A DNA stretch of 64,000 nucleotides. It comes from Trichopria drosophilae (lineage: Eukaryota; Arthropoda; Insecta; Hymenoptera; Diapriidae). The notes beneath the pieces are model-generated. The model was not told the origin of the DNA. It searched no databases and saw only the letters and a program-made list of their open reading frames with translations. The DNA is taken from the NCBI GenBank assembly GCA_030407085.1, contig CM059582.1, forward strand, positions 434,001-498,000, written 5' to 3'. Positions 39,523 through 49,566 of the stretch are shown piece by piece. Every line of letters starts with the position of its first letter. Position 1 is the first letter of the stretch. The position numbers and the translations under genes were made by a program.

Positions 39523-39595
39523 ATTTTAAAATATGCTGAGGCTCATTTAAATATGAGCCTCAGTATCGCTTAACTTTTATGGAGCATACTTTAAC

Positions 39596-40190
39596 TTATT
39601 TCACTTCTACCAAGGGAATATTGTTCCAGCTATTGCTGCCATAGTTATCAATAGAAGCGTTTAGGTAATCTGTATCAAATCGTACTGGTACATCAAATTC
39701 GAAGCTTGCGGTGATTATTGTACCTTTTGCTGGTGGTTTCATAAATGCTATTTCTCCAGTTGGATAATTCACTGAATATTTTTCTGTCTTTTCACCATCT
39801 AGGTAAATTTTTATTGTATCATGCACTGGCTTTTTAATAGTTCGTGTATGCTTGTCTTTTCCACTTATGTAAGTTTTTATCAGTTGAAAGATCGTTTTTT
39901 TATCGTCTCCTATGCCAATTTCTTGATTGATAACTGTAAAGTCTGACCAATCCTTAAAGTAGAAACCCTATAGCTTTACCTTTTCGTGCCTGAAAAAATG
40001 TTATGAGTTCTGTTAGCTGCTCGTTTGACCTAACTCCATAAGCTATGTTATACCTGGCACGTGCACGAGACCAATTAATATTGCGCTGCTCACAGCCATT
40101 ATGAGTTGTTACAATGTCAGTGGAAAATTCCGGTCCTTCAGTGGAACCATAAGATATATTTTCTGGAAATCTAATTTCTGTAAATGACAT
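39596..40190 (-). pseudogene. Gene-transfer-agent/phage DUF2460 protein, frameshifted
   Basis: Two open frames (40190-39954 and 39826-39596) plus the stretch between them form one gene of 198 codons if one base is discounted. The first part has FPENISYGSTEGPEFSTDIV and EQRNINWSRARARYNIAYGV, hallmarks of the DUF2460/TIGR02217 family, whose members include a baseplate/tail protein of the alphaproteobacterial gene transfer agent. The second part ends with FEFDVPVRFDTDYL, as in the family. The shift is at the GGGTTT run near 39963-39968. No neighbouring capsid or tail genes are in the window. Confidence 0.8.
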
Positions 40191-40234
40191 ATTTCCTCCT
40201 GTAAAAATAAAGTTGAGCTGATGTAGGAAAGAGC

Positions 40235-40510
40235 TTAAGCTTTTGAAGCTACTTTATCAATCAGGCTATAAATTTTAAATCCCGTTTCTTCTAGAAAAGT
40301 ATGAGCAATATTTTCCTTTGACTCACTTTTGAGTTCATGAATGTCGTTATGACTTTGCATTAACTGATATACACAAACACATGCAACAACTAAAGCAACT
40401 CCAGCAAGAGATGCTAAAGGAATTGGTTGAGTAAAAACAGCAGCTATAGCAGATGCTGTGAATACTATAGCTGTTATTACAGCAGCTATGCTATAAATAG
40501 CCTCTTTCAT
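40235..40510 (-). CDS. Small two-helix membrane protein behind the OTU protease
   Basis: A 91-residue protein with two membrane helices at about 5-28 and 32-52 separated by a short Gln/Pro turn, then a polar C-terminal tail. It starts 4 bp after the stop of the OTU-like reading frame, so the two are probably co-translated. Small membrane partners follow some Wolbachia effector-like genes, but no specific role can be claimed. Confidence 0.6.
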   Translation of the reverse strand: MKEAIYSIAAVITAIVFTASAIAAVFTQPIPLASLAGVALVVACVCVYQLMQSHNDIHELKSESKENIAHTFLEETGFKIYSLIDKVASKA

Positions 40511-40514
40511 GTAA

Positions 40515-41385
40515 CTATTGATTAATTTCTTTTTGTGTTTCTTGCCCTTGTTGATGAGAAATAGTAATTACTGTATCTGTATGAATTGGCTCATTAGCGC
40601 TGCTTTTTTGTTGTGCTGGTTTCTCATAAGCAGAAGCTTCTGTAACCTCGCCAAAGATTTTTTCATTAGAAACTGGTTGACTTTCTGTTATATCTTCAGA
40701 AATTTCACTTAGAAGTGGCACAAAATGCCTCATGTAATTCACTACTCCTACAGTTTTTTTGCTACTATCTATCTCTAGTTTCTTGAGATTTATATCTTCC
40801 ATAAAAACTTCTGGATCATCATCATGTGCTGTAATTTTAGTTACTGTAACTTTTTGACTTTCTTCATCTATTGAATAAATATAAAGCTCCACTTCATACT
40901 TGTCACATATCATTCTCCCTTCAACGTTTGGACGACCCCACATAGGTGCAGAACCAGCTCCTGTGGCCATATTCTTAATATTTTTTAAGTACTCATGAAA
41001 AGTCTTTTTCTCATCTATCATATTTATTTTAGTTTTTGGATCTTGTATAGGACCATATGGACCTTCTAGCGCAACAAAGTAGCCACCAATAGCAGCCTTT
41101 TATTACTGCTTTATAGGCCCAACTATCTTGTTTGCCATGTTGCTCAACATAATCTGTGCAGTCTTTTCTTAATGATTTTGCAGTAAAATAATGATCTGGT
41201 TTTATATTTAACTCGTTCAATCCTTGAGCCACAGAGTCAAAAAAGCAATCCCCTGTCTTTATAGCAGCTCCTATTTTTAGCTCTCTAGGATAAGTGCTTT
41301 TTAAATTATGCAATAATTTATTCGATTTTTTCTTTTCTTTGATTTGCCGAAAAAGAGCAATTGGTTTTCTGTTGAAATTTTCCAT
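40515..41385 (-). pseudogene. OTU-type cysteine protease, split by one-base frameshift
   Basis: Two frames (41385-41029 and 41021-40515) make one 290-codon gene if one base of the T4 run at 41098-41101 (A4 on the coding strand) is removed. The first has the OTU catalytic-cysteine segment KTGDCFFDSVAQGLN (Cys47) and SLRKDCTDYV; the second has SAPMWGRPNVEGRMICDKYEVELYIYS and NYMRHFVPLL with the candidate catalytic histidine. OTU proteases cut ubiquitin chains, a host protein, so such a bacterial enzyme would act in the host cell. The C-terminal 65 residues are disordered-looking. As it stands the full protease should not be made without a frameshift. Confidence 0.75.
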
Positions 41386-41576
41386 GTTATAACTCCAAAA
41401 TAATAATTGTATTTTAATAGATTAACCAGCCTAGGAAGGCTAATTACTTAAGGTCGTGCTGTGTTGCAAGCAAACATCACCTACTTTTCTTGAACTAATA
41501 TGTAGCCTATACATATTGTTACTTACTATATCTTAACTATACTTAAACTCTCTTGTGCTGTCAAGCAGGGAATTTA

Positions 41577-42338
41577 TTAATCTTTTAACTCATCCACTTT
41601 TTTGCGTAGCACATTTAAATCAGTTGCTCCCACAAAAAGACTATCTCCTATTATCACAAAAGGTGTACCGCCTACTCCTAAATCCCTTACTAAAAGTTTG
41701 CTGTTGTTTATCATTTGCTCAATTTTGTCTGCATTACTTTTCATAGAGTTGTTAAAATCGTCCTCGTTAATCCCTATATTTTTTACTATACCTAATATAG
41801 TTTTGTTTGAAAATTCTCCTCTGTGATCTAGTGCAGCGTAGTGAAAATCTAAGTACTTTTCTTTATCGATAAAATAAGTAGCTAGAGCGCCTTTTGCTGC
41901 CTTTAAGGAGTTGTTACCAAGTATTGGAGCATCCCTAAAGATATATTTAATTTTGCCATCATTGATCAACTGTTTTATGTCATTCTTTATTGCCTTACAA
42001 TAGCCACAAGAATAGTCAAAGAACCCTACAGCTATGACATTGCTATTTTCATTTCCTGAGTAAGGATAAGTGGAGTCGAATATTTCATTTTTATGCTGAG
42101 AAATTTTATTTTTGGTTGCATTAGCATAACTATTTTTAGCTGACTCTTCTCGGAGAGCTTTTAGAACTCTATCAAAATTTTTACTTATGTAGTCATCTAA
42201 TCTCTCACTTATATGGTCATCGTTTAAGATTGGACTGGGGTGTGAAAGCCAATTGTTTATTACTGGTAAACTTGCTACTGCAAATATAAAAATCAATAAA
42301 AATTGTATTTTAGACATACACTTACTTAAAGAATACAA
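41577..42338 (-). CDS. DsbA-family thiol-disulfide oxidoreductase
   Basis: A 253-residue exported protein with an N-terminal hydrophobic signal (residues 11-28; ATG 42317 is an alternative start). The thioredoxin-fold active site is FFDYSCGYCKAI (C111, C114), and the cis-proline loop is GVGGTPFVIIG. It resembles the ScoA/BdbD-like branch with a helical N-terminal lead, common in Rickettsiales. It should oxidise or shuffle disulfides of periplasmic or outer-envelope proteins; no DsbB is adjacent. Confidence 0.9.
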   Translation of the reverse strand: MYSLSKCMSKIQFLLIFIFAVASLPVINNWLSHPSPILNDDHISERLDDYISKNFDRVLKALREESAKNSYANATKNKISQHKNEIFDSTYPYSGNENSNVIAVGFFDYSCGYCKAIKNDIKQLINDGKIKYIFRDAPILGNNSLKAAKGALATYFIDKEKYLDFHYAALDHRGEFSNKTILGIVKNIGINEDDFNNSMKSNADKIEQMINNSKLLVRDLGVGGTPFVIIGDSLFVGATDLNVLRKKVDELKD

Positions 42339-42473
42339 ATATTAAAGAAATGCTCAATGTTAAAACATTTTTATCAAGAAATGCAAACTTTATATAGTAG
42401 TATATCAGAGAATTTGGTGATATTAAGTAGCGAAAACTTGTGTATAATAAAGCATTTGAGATTTAAGTAATCC

Positions 42474-42563
42474 TTACCGCCGTGTATAACAATTGTAACC
42501 GCAGCGGTAAAAAGTTGATTATTTTATAACCGCCGCATATAATGCTGACAAACACGGCGGTAA
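42474..42563. repeat. GC-rich inverted repeats at the ATPase gene start
   Basis: TTACCGCCGTGT (42474-42485) is the exact inverse of ACACGGCGGTAA (42552-42563). Between them lie TAACCGCAGCGGTAA (42496-42510, itself near-palindromic) and TAACCGCCGC (42527-42536). The second arm covers codons 4-8 of the gene. CCGC-rich motifs stand out in this AT-rich sequence and could be an operator, an RNA structure or the boundary of a transferred unit. Confidence 0.6.
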
Positions 42564-44037
42564 ATTATATGAACGAGCCAATAATTGGTAGAGAGAAGGA
42601 AACGGCCATTCTAGAAAATAAGCTTCTTTCCCAATCTGCTGAGTTTATTGCAATTTATGGTCGGCGTCGTGTGGGCAAAACATACCTAAAAAACAATTTT
42701 TCAGTAAGCATGCCGATACCTTATTTGAACAGACTGGCCTTAATGATGCTACTCTGCAGGAGCAGCTTACAATTTTTACACAGTCGTTATCAAATACTTT
42801 TTATAAAGGTGCAAGAATGGCTTTGCCTAAAAATTGGATGGATGCTTTGCAACAACTCACACTTGCTGTTGATCATAATACGCATGAAGATGAACAAGTT
42901 GTTTTATTTTTTGATGAGTTGCCATGGCTTGCAGCAAGAAAATCTGGTTTTCTAAAAGCATTAGAATATTTTTGGAACACACGTTGGACATACCGAAAGA
43001 AACTTATCTTGGTTGTATGTGATTCAGCAGCTTCTTGGATGCTAGAAAATCTAATTTATAGTAAAGGAGGATTACATAATCGTATTACTGCAAGAATACC
43101 TTTACAGCCTTTTAACTTACGTGAAACTAAAGAGTATCTGAAGTATTTAGGAGTTGATCTTAATCACCAGCAGATATTACAAGTCTATATGGCTATGGGA
43201 GGAATACCACATTATCTTAAAGAAGTAAGTAAGGGGCTATCAGCAACACAAAATATTAATATGATCTGCTTTCAGAAGGACGGTTTATTATTTTATGAGT
43301 TTGATATGCTATTTCATTCTTTAAATGAAGAACCAGAAGCGTATCTAAGCATTATTCGCGCAATTACAAAAAAGCCAAAAGGAATCAGTAGAAAAGAACT
43401 TATAAAAGCAACTAAAACGACGGAAGGTGGTCGCTTAACTGCTAAATTAAGGAGTTTAGAAGAAGCAGGATTTATTGATGGTTTTTTACCACTGAACAAG
43501 GGAAAAAGAGGAGTATATTATAGGGTGGTTGATGAATATATATTATTTTATCTGACATGGATTGAGCCGTTTAAAGAAGTAACAAAAAGGGCAATAATAA
43601 GTGATGCTCACTATTGGGAGTTAGCGATAAAGAAACCAGCTTGGCTAACATGGACAGGGCAAACATTTGAAGCAGTATGTTTTAAGCATGCCAATAAAAT
43701 TAGAAGAAAACTAGATATAGAACATATAGGAGTCATATGTGGGAATTGGCAACATCACTCAGAAAAGAATAGTAAAGAGTTTGGTGCACAAATAGATTTG
43801 GTTTTCGATAGAGAGGATGGATGTACAATGCTTTGTGAAATAAAATATAGCGATAAACCTTACCAGGTAACAAAGGAATTTATTGAACAATTAAAAAGAA
43901 AAGAGATGGTTTATAGAGAAAGAGCAAAGTCAAAGAAACAGATATTCTGGGTACTAATTGCTGCAAATGGAGCTCCTGAAAATCAATATCTAAAAGATAC
44001 GATACATCATGTGATTACACTAGAAGATTTGTTTTGA
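42542..44037 (+). pseudogene. AAA+ ATPase with C-terminal DUF234 nuclease-like domain, frameshifted
   Basis: The N-terminal frame (from 42542) has GREKETAILENKLLSQ and the Walker A motif YGRRRVGKT; the main frame (in phase well before 42817 and running to 44037) has the Walker B FFDELPWL, then the winged-helix part (ITKKPKGISRKELIKAT) and the DUF234 end with FGAQIDLVFDREDG...CEIKYSDKP, a restriction-nuclease-like core. The frame changes at a T5 run at about 42700, where a base seems to be missing. COG1672-type ATPases of this kind are mobile and widespread in archaea and intracellular bacteria; their function is not well known. Confidence 0.75.
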
Positions 44038-44187
44038 GTAGCTTTGAATTTTAAAAAGGTTGTATAATAACGATTGTCTACAATTTACAGTGTTTGTACA
44101 ATAACAGATGAGCATAGAAGTATTTTAAACCAAAAATTAATAATGATGGTGGATAAATGATTGTAGGTATTTTGTCTGGTTATTGTG

Positions 44188-46071
44188 ATGAAATTTTTAA
44201 AAACTCTTTTTAATTTAACATTATTAGTATTTTTTGTAACTCCTGCATCTGAAGCAAGGTGGAGCAAGTACGAAGATGCTTCTGTTGAGGTTAAGTTTTC
44301 TAATGTTAACATTAATGTTAATAGAGATGGTACCTACGAAACGGAAGTAGAACTTCAAGCAAAAATACTCAAAGAATCTGGACGTGATAGATTCTCTCTA
44401 TACAGTCTTGTTTACAATGATGATAGTGCAGATTTTACTGTTTTAGAGGCTAAAGCAGCTTATAATGGAGAGGAATATATAGTTACTGAAGATATGATGG
44501 AGGATAAGCCACTGGCTAGTCCTGGTAAAGGCTTTGATCAGCTAAGGCAAGTAACCATACCATTTCCCAAAATAGAAATTGGCACAGAAATATATTTAAG
44601 GTATAAAAAAGTTAACAAAAAGGTTCCTGTCGATGATTTTTATGGCTTGAGCTTCTCTTATTATGGAGATTATTTACAAGCAGAAAATATTAAAATCAAT
44701 TCTGAATTACCCCTGGAGATTAAAGTTAATGATCCAAGAGAAGTATTAGAAATCGCTGAGGAAAAAAATGATGATATACACTCTATAAGCATTGCTTTAA
44801 AGAAAGCAGTTTATGAAAACACAACAAATGAACCACATAATGGAATATTGAACATAAAATACAACACTTGGGTATCACTTTCAAGCCTATCTAAATGGGA
44901 GAATTTAGCTAAAAAATTAGCTTCTGGTTATCATAGCGTCATTAACCAGCCACTTCCTGCAACTTTTAAAGCTATAGCAGAATCTGCTATCAGCGAGAGT
45001 GCTGATGAAGATAAGATCAATGCTGTTACTTCTTTATTGAATGAAAAAGTTCAGTACATGGGAGACTGGCGTACAGTATCAGGAAAATATTTCCCGAGAG
45101 ATTTAGAGAAAATTGCTGATTCTCAAGTGGGGGATTGCAAAGATTTTTCTGCTAGCACGGCTGCTATTTTACAGGAACTTGGTTACAAAGTTCAACCTGT
45201 TTTAGTTATGAGAGGAACTACTAACACTTCTAACTCTAAAGCATTACCTAATATGGGTAATTTTAATCATGTGATGCTCAGAGTAACAAATAAAGATGGA
45301 AAAATATATTGGATTGATCCAACTAATACCGTCAGTATGGCACAGGGTATTTTTCCAGACATTGCTGATAGGAACGCTCTAGTACTCAATTCTGAGGAAG
45401 CAGATTACATAAAAATTCCTGCTGTACAAGCTGAAAATTCAAAAGTGATATCTCATAGTGAATTAACTATAGAAGATAATGTTGTAAATGAATATGGCCG
45501 GCTTACCGTACAAGGGGAAGCAGCTCTAGGTTTAACAGGGGTTGGATTGTATTATTCAAATGAGCAATTAAGGGATTCTGTTTTTCATATGATTAGTGGG
45601 GTATATCTTGATGAAGAAGAAAAGAAGTTCTTGGAATTGCCTGACCTTACTTTACGTAATGTAGAAGATCTTACAATCAAATATGAGTTTCAGCAAAAAA
45701 ACAAGATTTTTAAGACAAATCTAGGACCTGCTTTGAATTTAGGAGATAATTGGCTTAATGATGTTGTCAATACAGCTTCTGACCAAGTGTCAGACCTTTT
45801 TATTGGTGTTCCTAAAACTAAGGAAAGCCATATGATAATAAAAGATATCAAAATTAAAAACTGTGAAAATTTGAATTTTGAAATAGATTCTCCTTGGTTA
45901 TATGTAAATAGGTTCTGTAAATATAAAAATGATGGAACCGAATTTAGCAATTTAATAACCATAAAGAAGAGTTTTATTACCAATGAAGAATTAAAGACTG
46001 CTGAATATAAAAACTTAAAAAGCGAATTGGAAAATAATTTTTCTAGAGCCTCTATAATAATAAGTGAATGA
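44188..46071 (+). CDS. Secreted DUF3857/transglutaminase-like protein
   Basis: About 628 residues with a signal peptide (MKFLKTLFNLTLLVFFVTPASEA). The N-terminal half fits DUF3857, and the middle has a transglutaminase-like cysteine-histidine-aspartate set: GDCKDFSAS (C318), FNHVML (H362) and YWIDPTN (D378), counted from GTG 44185. The C-terminal 200 residues are beta-rich. Such proteins are usually periplasmic or surface-exposed peptidase-like enzymes of unknown substrate. ATG 44188 directly follows GTG 44185 and is preferred. Confidence 0.85.
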   Translation: MKFLKTLFNLTLLVFFVTPASEARWSKYEDASVEVKFSNVNINVNRDGTYETEVELQAKILKESGRDRFSLYSLVYNDDSADFTVLEAKAAYNGEEYIVTEDMMEDKPLASPGKGFDQLRQVTIPFPKIEIGTEIYLRYKKVNKKVPVDDFYGLSFSYYGDYLQAENIKINSELPLEIKVNDPREVLEIAEEKNDDIHSISIALKKAVYENTTNEPHNGILNIKYNTWVSLSSLSKWENLAKKLASGYHSVINQPLPATFKAIAESAISESADEDKINAVTSLLNEKVQYMGDWRTVSGKYFPRDLEKIADSQVGDCKDFSASTAAILQELGYKVQPVLVMRGTTNTSNSKALPNMGNFNHVMLRVTNKDGKIYWIDPTNTVSMAQGIFPDIADRNALVLNSEEADYIKIPAVQAENSKVISHSELTIEDNVVNEYGRLTVQGEAALGLTGVGLYYSNEQLRDSVFHMISGVYLDEEEKKFLELPDLTLRNVEDLTIKYEFQQKNKIFKTNLGPALNLGDNWLNDVVNTASDQVSDLFIGVPKTKESHMIIKDIKIKNCENLNFEIDSPWLYVNRFCKYKNDGTEFSNLITIKKSFITNEELKTAEYKNLKSELENNFSRASIIISE

Positions 46072-46118
46072 GTTGTGCTGGGAAAAGCACTTCTTAAAGG
46101 GCTTAAAATTTTTAAAAT

Positions 46119-47606
46119 ATGTACAATAACTTACGCGACTTCATCAGAGCATTAGAAGAAAAAAAAGATCTAATTAGAATTAAAAAAGAAGTTTCAACTA
46201 TTCTTGAAATGACAGAAATTCATCGTAGGGTTTTGTCAAACAAGGGACCAACTATCATCTTTGAAAATGTTGTCACAGAAAATGGCAAAAATTCAATTCC
46301 CGTTTTAGTGAATTTATTTGGTACTATTGAGAGAATTGCATTCGGACTTGGTATAAATTCTGATGAATTAAGGGATCTGGGTAAACTTCTAGCATTTTTG
46401 CGATCACCTGAGCCGCCAAAAACCTTCAAAGATGCTGTGAAAATGTTTCCTCTACTAAAAGTTGTATTGTCGATGCGGAGCAAAGTTGTGAGCAAAGCCC
46501 CATGTCAAGAGGTGTTGCTAATGGGGGATAAGGTGGATCTTAGTTTGCTACCTATTCAGACATGCTGGCCAAATGAACTTGCACCGCTTATCACTTGGCC
46601 ACTTGTGGTAACAAAAGGACCAACAGCAGACAAGCAAGATAATTTTAATCTTGGAATATATCGTATGCAGGTCGTGGATAAAAAAACGACTTTAATGCGC
46701 TGGCTTGCACATCGTGGTGGTGCAGGTCACCATAAACGGTGGAAGGAGAGGGGGCAAAATATGAAGTTTCCTGCGGCTGCTGTGATTGGTAGCGATCCTG
46801 CAACGATTATTGCTGCGGTAACTCCGGTGCCGGAGACGTTGTCAGAATACCAATTTGCTGGGCTGCTGCGCAAAAAGCCTCTTGAGCTTGTAAATTGTAA
46901 GACTATTCCTCTTCAAGTGCCAGCTCATGCAGAAATTGTTTTAGAAGGATATGTAAGTTTGGATAAGTATAGAGATGAAGGGCCATACGGAGACCATACC
47001 GGTTACTATAATGCTGTTGAACAGTTTCCTGAGTTTAACATCACTGCAATTACAATGCGCAAAGATCCAATTTATCTCAGCACTTACACTGGTAAGCCGC
47101 CAGATGAACCATCAATTCTTGGTGAAGCACTCAATGAAATTTTTGTGCCAATTCTTATCAATCAATTTCCAGAGATAGTGGACTTTTACCTGCCTCCAGA
47201 AGGTTGCTCATATAGAATAGCGGTAGTATCGATAAAAAAGGCTTATCCAGGGCATGCAAAAAGAATTATTATGGGCATACTCTCTTTTCTCAAACAGTTC
47301 TTATACACCAAATTTATTATAGTTGTTGATGATGATATAAATGTACGTGATTGGAAGGAAGTAATGTGGGCAGTTTCAACGAGAATGGACCCTGTACGTG
47401 ATACAATCATGATAGAGAATGCTCCAATTGATTATTTAGACTTCGCTTCTCCTGAAAGTGGTCTCGGAGGTAAAATAGGGTTTGATGCAACAAACAAACT
47501 TCCACCTGAAACCAAACGAGAATGGGGAAGAAAAATTGAAATGAGCGAGGAAATAATAAAGAAAGTTACAGAGAAGTGGAAGGAATATGGGTTGACAGGT
47601 GATTGA
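46119..47606 (+). CDS. ubiD: UbiD-type decarboxylase of ubiquinone synthesis
   Basis: Removes the carboxyl group of 3-polyprenyl-4-hydroxybenzoate, using a prenylated flavin made by UbiX. Typical segments: [29 protein letters not shown], the conserved [12 protein letters not shown] near residue 287, and the C-terminal [18 protein letters not shown]. At 495 residues it is complete. A group II intron starts 42 bp after its stop. Confidence 0.95.
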   Translation: MYNNLRDFIRALEEKKDLIRIKKEVSTILEMTEIHRRVLSNKGPTIIFENVVTENGKNSIPVLVNLFGTIERIAFGLGINSDELRDLGKLLAFLRSPEPPKTFKDAVKMFPLLKVVLSMRSKVVSKAPCQEVLLMGDKVDLSLLPIQTCWPNELAPLITWPLVVTKGPTADKQDNFNLGIYRMQVVDKKTTLMRWLAHRGGAGHHKRWKERGQNMKFPAAAVIGSDPATIIAAVTPVPETLSEYQFAGLLRKKPLELVNCKTIPLQVPAHAEIVLEGYVSLDKYRDEGPYGDHTGYYNAVEQFPEFNITAITMRKDPIYLSTYTGKPPDEPSILGEALNEIFVPILINQFPEIVDFYLPPEGCSYRIAVVSIKKAYPGHAKRIIMGILSFLKQFLYTKFIIVVDDDINVRDWKEVMWAVSTRMDPVRDTIMIENAPIDYLDFASPESGLGGKIGFDATNKLPPETKREWGRKIEMSEEIIKKVTEKWKEYGLTGD

Positions 47607-47647
47607 GCTATGATGTAGACTACCACCGTGTATTTAGGTGTGGTTGG

Positions 47648-49558
47648 GTGCGTCCAGAGAAGGTAAAGATGTTCAGTGGGAGTCAGACCCACCAGGATAA
47701 AAGTCGGAGTCCTGTAGCTAGGGTAGCAATGTGGAGGGAAACCAAAATGTTGAAGCCTACCGACAACGTTATCATAGGATAATGGCGAATTACCAGGCCG
47801 CAGTGAAAACGAACACATGGGTGGCCCCGAAAAACTCTAAGTACTAAAGGCCGAGCCCACCAAACCAGGGCGAAAGCAATATGGGAGGCTGAAACACGAA
47901 TGATACAGCATACCTACTTTAGCGGGGTGATAGTGGTAGTATGGTAATAAGGACATATAAAGCAACTGGAGAAACCCTCCTCATCCCAAGGAGAAAAACC
48001 TTGGAGTGGTAGGTTCTATAACTGGAAAACAGGAAATGAACCGAAGATGAAAGGGTGGCGGATGGGTGTGTAGTAGCGAAGAAGTGGGGTAACGCCCATG
48101 GAGCAAAGGCACCCTACTAGTAGAGATCTTTTAACAAAAGGAAGGTAAAGGTAAAAATGACAAAATGCCAATAAAATTACAAGACCTGAGAAGAAAGATA
48201 TATATCAAAGCGAAAGCAGAACCGGAATGGCGATTCTGGGGAATCTATGTCCACGTCTGCAAGATGGAGACACTAGAAGAAGCATATAAGCTAACAAAGA
48301 AAAGCAATGGGGCACCAGGAATTGATGGGGTAACATTCAAATCGATAGAGGCAGAAGGCTTAGAAAAGTATCTTCAGCAAATAAGACGTGAACTAATAAC
48401 CAAAACCTGTAGCCCAAATAGGAACCGGAGAAAGGAAATACCAAAAGTTGGGGGAAAACTCAGAACGTTGAACATACCCTGCATCCGGGATAGAATAGTG
48501 CAAAGTGCACTAAAGATAATAATTGAACCAATATATGAATCTGACTTTCAGGACGGATCATATGGATATAGACCCAAGAGAAAAGCGCATGAAGCAGAGT
48601 AGCGAAAGCAGCAATCAAAGGCAATACAAAATGTATTGATGTAGACCTAAAATCCTATTTTGATAACGTACGACATCATATTCTCATGGAGAAAATTGCC
48701 AAGAGAATAAATGATAAAGAAATCATGCACTTGATCAAGCTAATCCTTAAGGTAGGAGGAAACCGAGGAATAGCGCAAGGGTCACCGATCTCACCGCTGT
48801 TGAGCAATATATACCTCAATGAGGTAGACAAAATGCTAGAGAGAGCAAAAGAGGTGACCAGGGAAGGAAAATATCAACGTATAGAATATGCCAGATGGGC
48901 AGACGATTTAGTGATACTGATAGATGGGCACCAGAGATGGGAATGGCTCGAGAAATTAGTGTACAAAAGGTTACAAGAAGAATTAGCAAAACTAGAAGTA
49001 AGTGTAAATGAAGAAAAGACAAAAATTGCCAATCTAAAGAGAGGAGAAACATTCGGCTTTCTAGGATTTGACTTTCGAAAGAAAATTACAAAACAAGGGA
49101 AGTGGAGAGTACAGATAATACCACAGATGAAAACACGAACAAGCCTACTTCAAAAGTTGAAGAAGGTATTCAGTAACTATAAATCGCAACCAATACAGAG
49201 AGTGATTCAGATCATCAATCCGATATTGAGAAGGTGGGTAAACTACTTTAGAATAGGAAACTCAAGTCGAAGCTTCAGCTACGTTAAACAGTGGGTAGAG
49301 AAGAAAACAAGACGCAATATGATGCAAGCCAGAAAAGCAAAAGGATTTTGTTGGAAAAGGTGGAGTAGCGAATGTATATATGAGACCCTTGGTCTATATT
49401 CGGACTATAGAATAAGATATTACGTTCCGAAAGCCTTACCAGCACAATATGTTATAAACTTTGGTAAGAATCTACTAGGAAAGCGTAGTGCGGGAAATCC
49501 GCATGCTGCATTTGATGAGGCGGGAATTGGAAACGTAAACATGGGAATTTTGGATTGA
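47648..49558 (+). mobile_element. Group II intron, 5' part with broken reverse transcriptase
   Basis: The RNA start is recognised as GTGCGTCCAGAGAAGG at 47648, fitting the GUGYG 5' end of group II introns. About 500 bases of structured, GC-richer RNA follow (47648-48164), as in intron domain I-III. The encoded reverse transcriptase begins near 48165 and ends at 49558. I could not find domain V or VI after it, so the 3' end appears lost or very divergent, and splicing should fail. The intron lies between ubiD and a phospholipase D-like gene, all on the plus strand. Confidence 0.8.
48165..49558 (+). pseudogene. Group II intron reverse transcriptase/maturase, frameshifted
   Basis: The first frame (48165-48602) has GAPGIDGVTFKSIEAEG and RTLNIPCIRDRIVQSALK, then SYGYRPKRKAHEA, where a two-base insertion near 48597 ends it. 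The second (usable from the same point to 49558) has CIDVDLKSYFDNV, GIAQGSPISPLLSN, the active-site ARWADDLVIL (WADD where YADD is commoner) and the maturase X domain FGFLGFDFRK...WVNYFRIGNSS. A C-terminal nuclease domain is missing. It is not expected to be functional. Confidence 0.85.
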
Positions 49559-49566
49559 GGACCAAC

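Noticed and set aside
39373..40190. Prophage WO block
   Set aside because: Only one tail-like gene of gene-transfer-agent type is seen, with no capsid, portal, terminase or recombinase genes around it.
38750..44037. Cytoplasmic-incompatibility type cifA/cifB pair
   Set aside because: The OTU-like gene is not of the cifB domain layout and its neighbours do not resemble cifA.
47432..47818. A 128-codon minus-strand ORF across the ubiD end and intron start
   Set aside because: It overlaps ubiD and the structured intron RNA; its composition is typical of a non-coding shadow.
48890..48920. WADD in place of YADD as proof of a dead reverse transcriptase
   Set aside because: WADD and similar variants occur in active families; the frameshift is the better evidence of inactivity.
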